64,000 bases of DNA from Ficedula albicollis (lineage: Eukaryota > Chordata > Aves > Passeriformes > Muscicapidae). A model generated the notes under the pieces. It saw nothing but the letters and a program-made list of their open reading frames with translations, was not told the DNA's origin and made no database searches. The stretch is taken from NCBI RefSeq assembly GCF_000247815.1, contig NC_021673.1, forward strand, positions 41,742,592 to 41,806,591, read 5' to 3'. Below, in pieces: positions 1 through 12,557 of this stretch (positions are counted from its first letter, which is position 1; each line of letters opens with the position of its first letter). Position numbers and translations under genes: made by a program.

Positions 1-3000
1 TTTTAATCTAGTCAGGATATATTAAGAGTATGCAGAGCTTTTTATGCGTGAAGGGAATGTTTTGAAATTGTTACGTCGTTCATGATCCCATATAGCTAGA
101 CAAAACACTCTGTGCTTACTGTCTCCACAAAAGGAAAGTTAATTTATATAGTGTAGCAACATAGTATGTTGTGGAACCACATTAATATAATATAGTTTGA
201 GTAATGAGATTTTTTACTATTTGATTTAGTCTTTTTCATTAAAAAGTAACTTTTCAATGCAAAAGGAGGATTTTTCCTTCCCATTTCTTTCCCATTTTTC
301 TCAGTTTGCTGTCTGCACATTTACATCAGGAGGCCTGAGATCTGTATTTTACCTGAATGCCTAATATCTGCATTGTGCCACTAAATGTCTTCATTCTCTC
401 TACAATTCTCTCTTTCATTCACTCTACAATAGAATTTATTTGTAGTGTGCATTAATAAAATGCTTTCGAAAGAGCAGGCAAGAATGGTACTGAAAAGTGG
501 TGTATCTACCTGGAATTTAGCACAACTTTGAGAGAATTAATTAAAAATAAAGCTACTAAAACTCAAACCTTTAAATTACATGATTAGATGATTTTTAGAT
601 GAACTTTTCTGAGGTCTGATTTGGTCACAGAACCTCATTGTGTATCCTCAAAGGTATAAATTGGTATTTTCCAATAAGAGCATTAGCATGCAAATCATTG
701 TGCTTGCCAGAGGTAAGACCTGCTCTGAAAGCCCCTGTGCCTAGGAGAGTGCCTCACTGTGATCAGGAAGCTGTAGGATGAATAGTATTTCTTTAAGTCC
801 TTCTTACTATTAGTGTGCACTGCTCAGTCCCAAGGATGTGTGTGATGCTTTGTGAAGCAGCGAGATGGAGTCCCTGTTCTGTGGAGCATAGGGTGGCTGT
901 GCTCATGCAAAGCTGTCATGGGTTTGCTGTCAGGTTTACCCATGTGAAGAGCTCCAGTGAAGGCTTTTAGCATTGACCATGTGCTTGGAACCTGGGTAAA
1001 TGGTCACTGCATGAGTGGTGGTGTGAGAGTACTGCAGCTTTCCACAGGGTGAATGCCAGGGACAAGTGCGGTACTTACAGTAGCCTTAAAGCTGCTATCA
1101 GTTCAGGCAGCTGTTCTCAGTTCTCAGACCTGTGCATCTTCCACAGGTCAGCTGCAAGGCTTTCATGCTGCCACACCTCTGGGATGTGGCAGAAAGGAGC
1201 TGATGTGGAGATTGGTATCTTGGTCTAAAACGTGGAAAACATCACAGCTGTGACTTGATCACAGTGCCTTGATTTCAGACTGGATGTGGCTCTTGGGGAA
1301 AGATTGCAATTCCCACCTGGATGACTTCCCAAGAGCACTGAAGTGGTGACCTGACAAAACAGTACTTTTATTTTTAGGTGTGGTGCTTAGGTTCCTCCTG
1401 GTTGGGGCACACTGAAACTGCACTGTCCTGGGCACTGACCTGTTGCAAGTTGCCTTCCAGAAACTTCAGCAGTTGAATTCCAAGAAGTAAGAGAGATGTA
1501 GGATTGCCATAATTACCCACTGGCTTTTCAGTGCTTGAGTGTTACTACTTTTTGGGAACATCCATCTCAAGCCATGTAGGAAGTGACCCAAAAGAGAGCA
1601 AGAGGACCAGAGCAAGTGGGAGGTACATTACTTGTGGCACTGGAAGTATACAGGGTTTTCAAGTCTGACAATAAATTGGAAGGTTGATTTGCATTAAACC
1701 AAATAAATCTAAAATTTTCCATCCTATTTAATGATACTTTGTCCTTAAAGATAGAGTGTTTAGATCAAAACACCTCATTTTCTTCTGCTTGGAACATCCT
1801 GTGAGTTGCTCACTTCTAGGTTTGTTTGGGGTTTTAATATTTAAACAATGACAGCTTCAAGTGATTTAGGGGAAAATGTGGAGAAAAACCTTACTATTTT
1901 TATAGATCAAATTTCTCAGTTAATATAGCAGCTGAAACCTTCCTTTCACTGAAACTATTATCTGAGTTTGAACCATGGATAGGCTTTGTTCGTATTTCAA
2001 AACACAAAATAAAATTTGCAGTGTATTTAGTATTGATTTCCTACCCTTTCCCTGATCTAGCTGATGAAAGTGTTATGTGCTTATTTTTATTTGGACTTGC
2101 AGGTACATGATTAGCTTTCTACAAACTGTGACTCAGTCCAAGGTCAGGTCAGTTTTCAGTCTTGCTGGGGCTCTCAGTGAACATTTAAACCAATTTTCAC
2201 TGTGACTGACCACTTGGACAGATTTGCAGGCAAAGCTGGGCATGAAGTTACAAGATGTCTCTTCTTATAGACTTACTTACCACTCAAGTACCTACCAACT
2301 TCAACAAGACTCTATGTAAATATTTCTGATGTGTATGGTGAGTTTTCAGTTGAGAGAGAGGAAGAGTGTCCAGTGTAGTTGCTAATGCATTTTTTTGGGA
2401 TAGTCCCATGCAAAGAACATGGTCACAGTGCAGTTCCAGCTGCTTTCCAAGTTAGATGTGAGCTCTGGTGTTTGGGTTTCCCACACCCAAGACAACATGT
2501 TTCCCTTCTCTTAGATTGGTTCAGTTTCGTAGAATTAAATATAAATTCATTCAAGAAGGGCTGGCTGTCTAGCTGCATGGATCAGGCACTGACTATGGCA
2601 CACACATCAGAATGACTTCTTTTGAATCTGTTTGAAGTGCCTGGAAAAGAGCTTTATTCCAGAGTGGAATGTCTAGGGGGTGACTGAGGGGGAAAGGATC
2701 TGGTGGAGGAAAGGCGTGAGTTACATTTTCATACTGAACCCCCCCAAAATACAACTGTGTACTAGCAATGTCTCTTCAAATGTGAATAGAAGAAAATCTG
2801 TAAAATGGTGAGGAAAGGGAGAAGAGCTGTAGACAGGCTGACAGCTGAGCACAGATGCCTCCAAACCACTGCCCTGTGATGGGTCAGTGACCGAGGTGCA
2901 GAGCTGGCAGTGCGTGCAGAGAGCTCTGAACTGGGCTGGGCTTCAGTTTTTGATGCTGTTGGGTACAAGCAGCTCTCAGATGCTCTCCATACAGTGATCA

Positions 3001-4007
3001 TCTGCTCCTTGTGAAGATCAGTTTTGCTGGCAGGAAAGGGCAGCACCCATTGGTAATATTGATGAACTTTCAGGCCAGCCAACATAGTTTTACTAAAGAG
3101 TGTTCTTAATAGTCTGGGTTGTTTTTGAAATGCAAGATTTTTACCCTGTAAAGAAACAAGATCAATTGTAGGAAGGGAAGTGCATGCATATCAAAGTAAG
3201 GAAACTCTTCTTTTTGTTCCCCAGAAAAGCTCTAGCTGAAAATACTTTCCTCTGTTTTTTCAACTCTGGAGGCTGTTGTCTCATGAATTTTGAGGTTTCA
3301 GAAACCTCCCAGTAGAATGAGAGTTGGCAAAGAAATTCCCTTTCATTGTATCATCTTCTTGTAATGGGAAAAAGTGTGGTTGCCAGCAGACAATTTCTTG
3401 GTGTCATTTATTCTAATCAAAATGTTCTATCATTGGGCTGCTTTCACAAGTAGTCTCATTTGGCTCTCTTTCTCCTCTTGGAGTAATGACAGCATCCTTT
3501 CATTCCCAAATGACACCCAGAAGTCCCCTGCTATTGAGAGTCAGACGGCAGTGTGATGCCTGTGACTTTCACACAATCTGATAAGTATTCATAACTCTCA
3601 GGTTCTTTCTGCTTAGCTGGCGCGTATGAAAAGTGGCCACTTACAGCAGTGAGCTGACAAAATGTCTTTGTAACTAGAGTCTCACAGTCAGTTTCTGGGA
3701 GGGGGGGGGAAATAGTGGATGTTCTTGTCAAATGGTTTAACATGATCTCTACTTCTGGGCATGCCTCGTAAAACAGAAGTCATGCGGTGAAGGGGAAGAG
3801 AGCACTTTTGATGTGTGTATTATCTACCCTTCTGCCATGGGGTGAGAAACGCTTGAGCCAGCCTGCCTGTTTAGCCAGCTAAAAAGCAAATCAAGGTTAC
3901 CCATAATTAGAGATGGTTGAAGAAGAGGGTGTTCAGATCTGAGTCTGGATTACAGGCAGGCTGCAGTTTGTGTTTGAGGCAGAATGATCTTGTCTGGCTT
4001 CAAGGGC
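1..4007. other. Intronic stretch without recognised features
   Basis: AT-rich unique-looking sequence. Short reading frames on both strands (for example near 2379-2615 and 2762-3085) show no recognisable domain and no flanking splice pattern. I see no repeat family or RNA gene. Confidence 0.5.
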
Positions 4008-4138
4008 ACTGACACTGGAGATAGGCAATTTTCAGGAGTATCTTGACCTCGAACAGCAGAAGCACACCGTGTAACTGACACTGGAGATAGGCAATTTTCA
4101 GGAGTGTCTTGACCTCGAGCAGCAGAAGCACACCGTGT
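4008..4138 (+). repeat. Tandem duplication, 66-bp unit, two copies
   Basis: Copy 1 is 4008-4073 and copy 2 is 4074-4138. Both begin ACTGACACTGGAGATAGG and run to CACCGTGT. Two A/G differences are visible (GAGTATC/GAGTGTC and TCGAACA/TCGAGCA). Confidence 0.95.
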
Positions 4139-4520
4139 GTTGTTTATAACTTCCTTATGACGAGAAGAGAAATTTCTGACTTAGAGTTAAACCCTGGTAG
4201 AAACCCTAGGGAATTTCATGCTCTTGCCCTCCCTGTGAAGCTTGTATTTAATATTCAGTGCCATGATACGTGAATTCCAAGAAGGCAATGAAGTGCCCTT
4301 TATGAAAAGGAGCTGTGGCACCAACCCTGATGTTTTGTTACCTGTGGGAAGATCTTGTGGAAAAAAAATTATGTGGCTTAATTGGAACTCTGTTTTGTGC
4401 CATTGGCTCTCTTCATTCTCTGCTACTGGAAGATTTATGGGAAGTGTGGGAATGTTTCTTCTCAGTTTTCACATCCCCAAAGAACTAGGATTTCATCAGT
4501 AAGGAAAACAGACATAGCAA

Positions 4521-4522
<2 letters not shown>

Positions 4523-4576
<54 letters not shown>
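4523..4576 (+). repeat. Homopolymer of 54 T
   Basis: An uninterrupted run of T. No target-site duplication or recognisable element body is attached on either side, so I cannot call it the poly-A tail of a minus-strand retroposon. Its exact length in an assembly is unreliable. Confidence 0.9.
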
Positions 4577-4580
<4 letters not shown>

Positions 4581-7500
4581 CATGCGTGTATCAGATCTCT
4601 ACTAGGTTTCCAAAAATCTGATGCTGGGATCATTAGTTATGTTTGTGAGCTACCAACATCATAGTAATAGGACAGCATATTTGTCATGAACGTGCTGTTT
4701 AGGTCTCAAGAGAAAAGGAGAAGAAAATGAAGACTTCCTTCCTCTCCCTCCCTTCCCTGCCTCCCTGCTGCAGTTATTTGAATGATTACATCTTCACATC
4801 TAAATATGTGAGCATGGTCTTGGAATGCTAAAAGTGGATTCTTTTCAGGTTTATAGATTAATCTAACAAAGAGGGGTTAACAGTCAAATAGATTTGATGG
4901 TATCTATCTAATTGCCTTTTTACATAATTTATACTTTGCCAGCTATAAAAAGATGCTTTGGAAATGATTCGGAAAGTCCTTCAGGAATAGTCCCAATCTC
5001 TGCAGCCTTATTAAATGCATACAGGCATGTCTCCCAGTGAGAATCTCAAGCTGTGAAAGTCATTAGAATAATAAATTAAACTTCTATGTATACAGGCATT
5101 TTAAACTTCAGGTGAAAACTCCTTATATGCCATGTTCTAATTCTCAACTCAAGGGCTAAAGAAACAGGACTTTGGAAAGGATTGGTGTGTAACAAGTCAC
5201 TGGTCTGTGCTGGCTCCTGAAACATGCTGCAGAACTTCAGATGTTAATGCATTGAAAAGTTCTTTTACTTTCTTGACTTCCAGGGCTGCTAAAATCTAAT
5301 TAAGCTTTTTTAGGCTATTTTTAATGATGGGAACTACACTGCTAATAACAGTGCATGTTGCTATTTTGGATTGGTTCTTGTCAACACTTCCTATTAATGT
5401 TTTAGTCAATATTATATTGTAAAATGGACTCATTGAATACATTGTGTAATCAGGATGACAAATGAACTTCACCAGGTTTTGCAGCTGGAGTAACATGGCT
5501 TAGAAGAATAACTCTTAAGAATCCACAAGTCAAGGGACCAATGGAAACAGTTCTTTCATGGAAAAGTCTGTAAGAGTAGTGCCTGTACAAATCTGCAGAG
5601 TCAACTCTATAAGAAAGGCTAACACTGCCTTTTGATATCAATTCCTTGTTTCCTAAAACCATCTTGCTTATGTTAAATTGCTTCATCTGACGAGTGTGTT
5701 TGCTTGGATGTTTCAAGGTACTTATCAGCCAGTTAGTGAAGTGGGCCAGAACCAAAGAATATACTTCATGTTCTGTCAAAAACTGTCTCTTGAACCACTA
5801 GAATTCCCTACTTGACCTGGAACATTTTACCTTTAGCTGTTCTGCAGTACTTAATGCATGACAGAGTACTCACTGATGCCATGCACGTGAGTAAGGGGGA
5901 GGAGCACAATATGTGTGGAGGAAGACAAATGCATGAATAAAAAACTAGAAGAATTGGAGACAGATTTGAAAGGGGGCTGTAATCTTTATCTTCCAATTAA
6001 GAATTTGGTATATACCTTGATTAATTGATGTGGAATGCTCCTTCATAAATTTCACTAAAATTACTTTGACCTCACTAGAGAGAAAAAAACTACACGTATT
6101 TAGGCAAAAGTTGCAATTCCTTCAATTTCCAAAATTCAGAATTTTTTCAGAGTGGGAGAATTCATGAATTAATGAAATGTATTGTTGTGAGTTGAAAGCT
6201 GTTTCCTAAAAGCTAGGGAGTGGAAATGCCAGAGTCTTGCTTGATTGTGTGGGATTTTTTCTTAAATATCTGGAGGTTAGGATCATGGAGGATGCTGGAT
6301 CCTCTAATTATAATTTTAGTTCTCATTTGATACCTTAGGCTGTGATTGCCTAATAAAGTAGTTTAGTCAGAAATATAAGAAACAAAAATTAGGAAGGGAT
6401 GCATTTTAAAAAGGAATTAAATTTGTCTTACTGGCTTCAACCAGAGCCAGAATTGTGTTTTAACATTTTAAGTGTGGCCTCTCACTATGCTTGGGTTGGA
6501 GAACTTAATCAAGAATACTTTATTTTCTCTTATAGAAACTGTAAAAACCATTAGAAACAAATCTATATACAGCGCAGTTTTAAGAGGAAAGAAAATTCCA
6601 ATACTTTCCAAATAATAAAACTGAATCCAACTATTTCTCATGCTACCACAAAGTAGTCTGTGGCAACAGCTGCTGCTCAAACAGCTAAACACACTGAAGC
6701 ATCTATTTCAATACAAATAAAAATAGACCTAAAAATGCTTAGTCTGAACCTAGTTCAGAAACTAATCCAAAATAAGTGTATTCTGGGAATTGGCTGTATT
6801 CAACAACTGGTCATTTTTAGCATTTCATCAGGCAATAGTGTGAAAGAAATATCTACTATAAAAGTACTGAAAAACCTAGTCAATCACAGGCCAGAAGTGG
6901 ACAGAACAAATGGTAACAAGTGGTTGTGTTTCCATCTACTTTGGTGGACTCACAATTCATCATATGGTGACTCTTTGCCCAAATTTCTGGGCTCATTTTG
7001 GTCTGGGCGAGCAATAGCAATAATGTCCTTATCCTGCATTTGTTTTCCCTGACATAGATCTTTCAGGATTTATGTATGCAGCCTTTTGTCACATCTTCCT
7101 CAAATCTGGATGAAAACCAGCCTCCATGGCACTCTGTTTTTCTCCCACAAAGTCCTAGGGAAACATCCCTCTTTTAGGATGCCTTCCAAGAACTATAGAG
7201 ACCACTTGTACGTTACCTGAATTCCAGATGTGTACAAGTCCACCTCCTCAGGCTTTTCAAGGTGTAAGGAAAAATTCTTCCTGCTTTTTTTCCCCTGTTA
7301 CTTTGAAGAGGACATGACGTAATTTCATAAAGAATGTTTATTGAGTCTCCAATTAAGAATATACTCAAATGTTTCCCATAATGGAAGTAATGCCTGTAAT
7401 TGTTATGGCAGAAGAGAAACATCATCTCATCTCACATTGCTGCCCTGATTGTATTGTGGTGGCCTGATACAGAGGCAAAGGAAGTATTTTTCCCGGACAT

Positions 7501-8200
7501 GCATTTCTTGGAGGACCTGCTTTTGTTATCCTCCTCTGAGCCAGCAGACACGCGCGGATTGCTGGTCCTGAGACTGGCCCATCCAGCCTGAAATTCAAAC
7601 TCAAATAGACTGTTGTGAAGCCAAGGGATGGTGCCCATGTTAGTTCCTGGGCCAAACCAAGCCCTGGTCAGGAGGGAGGTGTCAGAAGCACTACAGTGCC
7701 TTTAGATGCTGTGCTAAGTGCCACTCCTCTCTGAGTGAAGGACTTCACTCCCTACTTGTCAGCTCTTCTGTTTGCAAGACAGACAGAGAAGAGAAGATTT
7801 TTATAAAGCTGTTGAACAGGATGAAATGATTTTTTCTCAGAATGACTGGAACCACTCCTTAAGCAAGAGAGAACCTGCAGGCAGAGGAAGTGCTCCTGCA
7901 TTCCTTCTGCATTTGAACAAGAGGACAGAGACGGGCTTTTGACAGGTAGTAAGCAAAGTTTGATTAATTGACTTATCTATGGGAGATAGAAAGAATTGTA
8001 GCAGTCAGCATTCTGCTGGCTTACACCTCCCTAATACAGTTCTTTGCAGAACAGAGCAGTCAAATAATGACCACATTTCCCCCCTGCACACACATACTTT
8101 CTAATGAGTTTTTGCTGAGCTTGTAGTTCTACTGGGGACATAATCCTGGTTTGATAATTGATGCACAGGGCCTAACCTTCCCTGGTACAGATTTGCAAAA
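4577..8200. other. Intronic stretch without recognised features
   Basis: AT-rich single-copy-looking DNA. Several reading frames of 60-130 codons occur (for example 6660-7052) but lack recognisable motifs. A small CpG cluster (CACGCGCGG) lies near 7550. No repeat family was identified by eye. Confidence 0.45.
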
Positions 8201-8455
<255 letters not shown>

Positions 8456-10513
8456 AAAGAAAAATAGTTTATGAGCAGGCTTAGTGTTTTTCATCATACG
8501 TAGCATCCCTTCTGAATTGTAGACTCTTTATTGCTGCTATTACGATTGGGAGCTCTTCCCATATTTCTGTCTTTTGCTTGCCTTTAGTGCACAATATGTG
8601 AATTTTAGAATCCAAGTTTTGCATCCGAGTGGCCTGAAAATTTAACTACTGTTTTATTTAGCTCCTCTTCTCGTGTGACTAACAGATGGATGCATCCACT
8701 ATGTCATGTTAAAAGAATAATTAAAAGCTTCATTTTTGTGTAATATGACATATCCAGAAATAACTGCACTCTGCTCTGAGATGTGCTGTGATATGTACTG
8801 TAACTTTGGATTGTTTTGGTTTTCTAAAAATAATAAATGACCCTCCAAATAGCGGTTGGCCAGAGGCATGCAAGAAGCAATCCATAGTATATGGATTTGC
8901 TCAATGGCATTTAAAGGACCCTGATTAAAATTCAGCCCAGGCTGGAGTGATGAGAAGATGTTTACTGAGGGCTGTTTGAAGCCGTGCATTGCACTGCAGA
9001 CAGACCAGAGGGATGCACAGATTGAAACGTTTTACCTTGCCTGTCTGCATCCGGCTGTCAGGAGCCGATGGCGCTCTGAGAGAGAGGTATCAACATTCTT
9101 GAGAGCTCTGGCTGCTGCTGCTTATGAGTCTTAATTTTCACTGTTTTCAAGGCAGCACAAGCTCAGCATCAGAGATCACGGCAATAACAACAACCTTGTT
9201 AGCTGGATCTGTGGTTCCTTGTTGACTGCTACAGATGCTACGTTTAGATACTTGATTTTAATGTAGTATGCATTTGAAAGTTTGCACTGTAAAAAAGACA
9301 TCACTTCTATTCATTTTTTCCCTTAGCCTCATCCAAGTACATCTTCATGTGACTCTGAGGAAAGATGAATGAATATATTATATTCTCCTATTTTTCTGTT
9401 TCCTGCTTTGACTTGAGTATATAAGTACCATAGGGAAAAAAAACCCCACCAAAAACCCACCAGACATTGTGTCTAACCTCTGTATTGTTTTATATTGTGG
9501 GTTGTTTTGTTTGTTTTTTCTTTTTCTTTTTCTTTTCAAATAGAAGACTTGTTTTAAAAAGAAAAAAAAAACAATAAAAAGCCACAAAACAATGAGTTTA
9601 ACATGCAATTAAAAGTATAGATGATTTAATTTTATTTTTTCTTGGGTCTGGCATTTGACTAGGTTTCAGGGTAATAACTGTGAAAGGTCTTTTCTTACTC
9701 TACTTCCATATGTATGCTTTGCCACAAGCTGTGTAACCTTGTGAAGGAGAGATGCAGGTGGTACAAAAGGGTTTGAAAAAAAGTAATTTAAAAAAGTTGG
9801 AAGAGTAGGGTTTTCCTTCTAGAATGAATCCTAAATAAAAGGAATATAAACAGGGTACATTATTCACTGTTAACACACTGAATGTTTGCACTATCTTTAA
9901 ATTACTCCCTGGAGTACCTCTCCACTACTTTCTTTAAATCCATGGAAATATCTACTTGGTAAATAGAACTAGTTAACAGAAATTATGAGAGTCAAACCAT
10001 CATTAATTAATTAATAAAGTAGAATGCAAAGTGCTGTGCTCTTCAGGGTAAAAGGATAGAGGGGAAAAAATCTAGATAGGAAAGGAAATATTTTGAAAGG
10101 GTGTTGATAAAGACTTTGAAACATCTGACACTGTATTTTATCACTCAGGGAAATTCTGCTGGTCTCTGGTGCTGGGAGCTCTGTGGCTTCTGCTCACTCT
10201 TGCTGTGGTGTGAAATGACATTGTCGCTGCCTGATCAGCTCACATGCCTCTGCTGGAAGTTTTCTGAGTTTTCTTTTTTGCAGACTGTCAGACGTTTGGA
10301 TGTTTTGTCAACATCCAGAGTGTGTTATCAGGTTCTGGTTTGGCTAATCAGTTTCTGAGTGTGCTGGGGCAGGTCCTGTTTCATTTGGGGTGTTTTGTGC
10401 TGTTTCCTGTCTCAGATGGGTGTGTGCAGCTAATAGCTGAGTGTAGGAGCAGGGAAGCTCCACAAGTGTGGTCACAGAAATGCGCAATATACAGTTAATT
10501 AACACATGATAAA
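8456..10513. other. Intronic stretch with minor simple repeats
   Basis: Single-copy-looking DNA with a pyrimidine (T5C)n-type tract near 9503-9537 and an ATTAATTAATTAAT stretch near 10002. No gene or RNA was recognised. Confidence 0.45.
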
Positions 10514-12461
10514 TTATTATGTGATACTGATTTCTTCCAATATCTCCTAGAATTATGTTGGCACGCTAAGCTCAGTTATATAGAAGAGATACAAGTTGGT
10601 TTCAGAAAACGTGGGGTTCTGAGAGCTTATTCAACTGGTTTGTCTGCTGTACTTGGATATAAGCAGATATCCTGAACTAACCTGATCTTATCCAAAGGTA
10701 ATCACCATTCTTGGATCTACGCTATAGAGAAAAATTCATGTGATGTATCAATACTTTCAGCTTCTCTGTTACAGGCCAGGGATTTTCAATAAACATCTAG
10801 GTGTATGTTGTGAAAAATAGTGATTCAGTAAAGTATGTGGGAAACAGATAACACTCAGATAATTATCTAGGAAATTGGAGAAATAAGTAAAGCTTGGTCC
10901 CAGTTTTGAGAGAAGTCATTGGTATCGGTTTAAAACTCTTAATTGCTGCTTGTAAATGGTTATCGGTAGTTATTACCCATTTAGGAGAGTAGGGCTGCTA
11001 ACATCTGAAATGGAGCAAAAAGTGGCAAGTAATTGAGCCTTGAGGGACTCCCTGTCACTTAGGGAAGCACAGTTGATGTTCATATTGCAGTTTATGGGTG
11101 TGTGCTTGTAATGAATACACTTATGGTTAATTACTTTTTGTCTAACATTGGCTGAGCTATAATCAAAACTCATCCAGAGGTATAAATGCTCACAAAATGC
11201 AAGGGAGGAGCTGAAAGGGTTCATGATGCTGCTCAGCTAGTGGGGAGTTTGTGAGTTGCAGTCTTGTTTGAGGTATTCCTTTACTGTGTAGTGCAGAAAG
11301 CTCCTAGACAGAGGCTTATTTTTCAGTGACCTACTGGTGCAGCTAAGTGTTGATAAATTTAGTCCAAGAAATTGGCACAAATGCGAGCAGAACACGTTTA
11401 ATGCTTTTTAAAGAGGTTGAAGCATCAGTTTCAAACAATAGCGTAGAACTAAGTAAAGTAACCAAAAAAGACATGGATATTACCCTGTTATTATGTGATA
11501 CTGATTTCTTCCAATATCTCCTAGAATTATGTTGGCACGCTAAGCTCAGTTATATAGAAGAGATAGAAGTTGGTTTCAGAAAACGTGGGGTTCTGAGAGC
11601 TTATTCAACTGGTTTGTCTGCTGTACTTGGATATAAGCAGATATCCTGAACTAACCTGATCTTATCCAAAGGTAATCACCATTCTTGGATCTACGCTATA
11701 GAGAAAAATTCATGTGATGTATCAATAGTTTCAGCTTCTCTGTTACAGGCCAGGGATTTTCAATAAACATCTAGGTGTATGTTGTGAAAAATAGTGATTC
11801 AGTAAAGTATGTGGGAAACAGATAACACTCAGATAATTATCTAGGAAATTGGAGAAATAAGTAAAGCTTGGTCCCAGTTTTGAGAGAAGTCATTGGTATC
11901 GGTTTAAAACTCTTAATTGCTGCTTGTAAATGGTTATCGGTAGTTATTACCCATTTAGGAGAGTAGGGCTGCTAACATCTGAAATGGAGCAAAAAGTGGC
12001 AAGTAATTGAGCCTTGAGGGACTCCCTGTCACTTAGGGAAGCACAGTTGATGTTCATATTGCAGTTTATGGGTGTGTGCTTGTAATGAATACACTTATGG
12101 TTAATTACTTTTTGTCTAACATTGGCTGAGCTATAATCAAAACTCATCCAGAGGTATAAATGCTCACAAAATGCAAGGGAGGAGCTGAAAGGGTTCATGA
12201 TGCTGCTCAGCTAGTGGGGAGTTTGTGAGTTGCAGTCTTGTTTGAGGTATTCCTTTACTGTGGAGTGCAGAAAGCTCCTAGACAGAGGCTTATTTTTCAG
12301 TGACCTACTGGTGCAGCTAAGTGTTGATAAATTTAGTCCAAGAAATTGGCACAAATGCGAGCAGAACACGTTTAATGCTTTTTAAAGAGGTTGAAGCATC
12401 AGTTTCAAACAATAGCGTAGAACTAAGTAAAGTAACCAAAAAAGACATGGATATTACCCTG
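10514..12461 (+). repeat. Tandem duplication, 974-bp unit, two near-identical copies
   Basis: Copy 1 is 10514-11487 and copy 2 is 11488-12461, abutting without spacer. I see three substitutions: 10592 C versus 11566 G, 10754 C versus 11728 G, and 11289 T versus 12263 G. That is about 99.7 percent identity. The boundaries show no obvious microhomology. The reading frames inside are simply repeated and have no recognisable product. Confidence 0.97.
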
Positions 12462-12487
12462 ATGTCTGGAGGGAAGGAGAAACACAG

Positions 12488-12557
12488 TTTTTTTTTTTTG
12501 TTTTTGATTTTTTGTTTTTGTTTTGTTTTGCTTTGTTTTGTTTTTTTTATTTATTCC
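12488..12557 (+). repeat. T-rich (TTTTG)-type simple sequence
   Basis: Runs of T broken by single G residues, with several TTTTG units. Confidence 0.85.

Noticed and set aside
4008..4138. Regular direct repeats considered as a CRISPR-like array
   Set aside because: There are only two abutting copies without spacers, in vertebrate intronic DNA.
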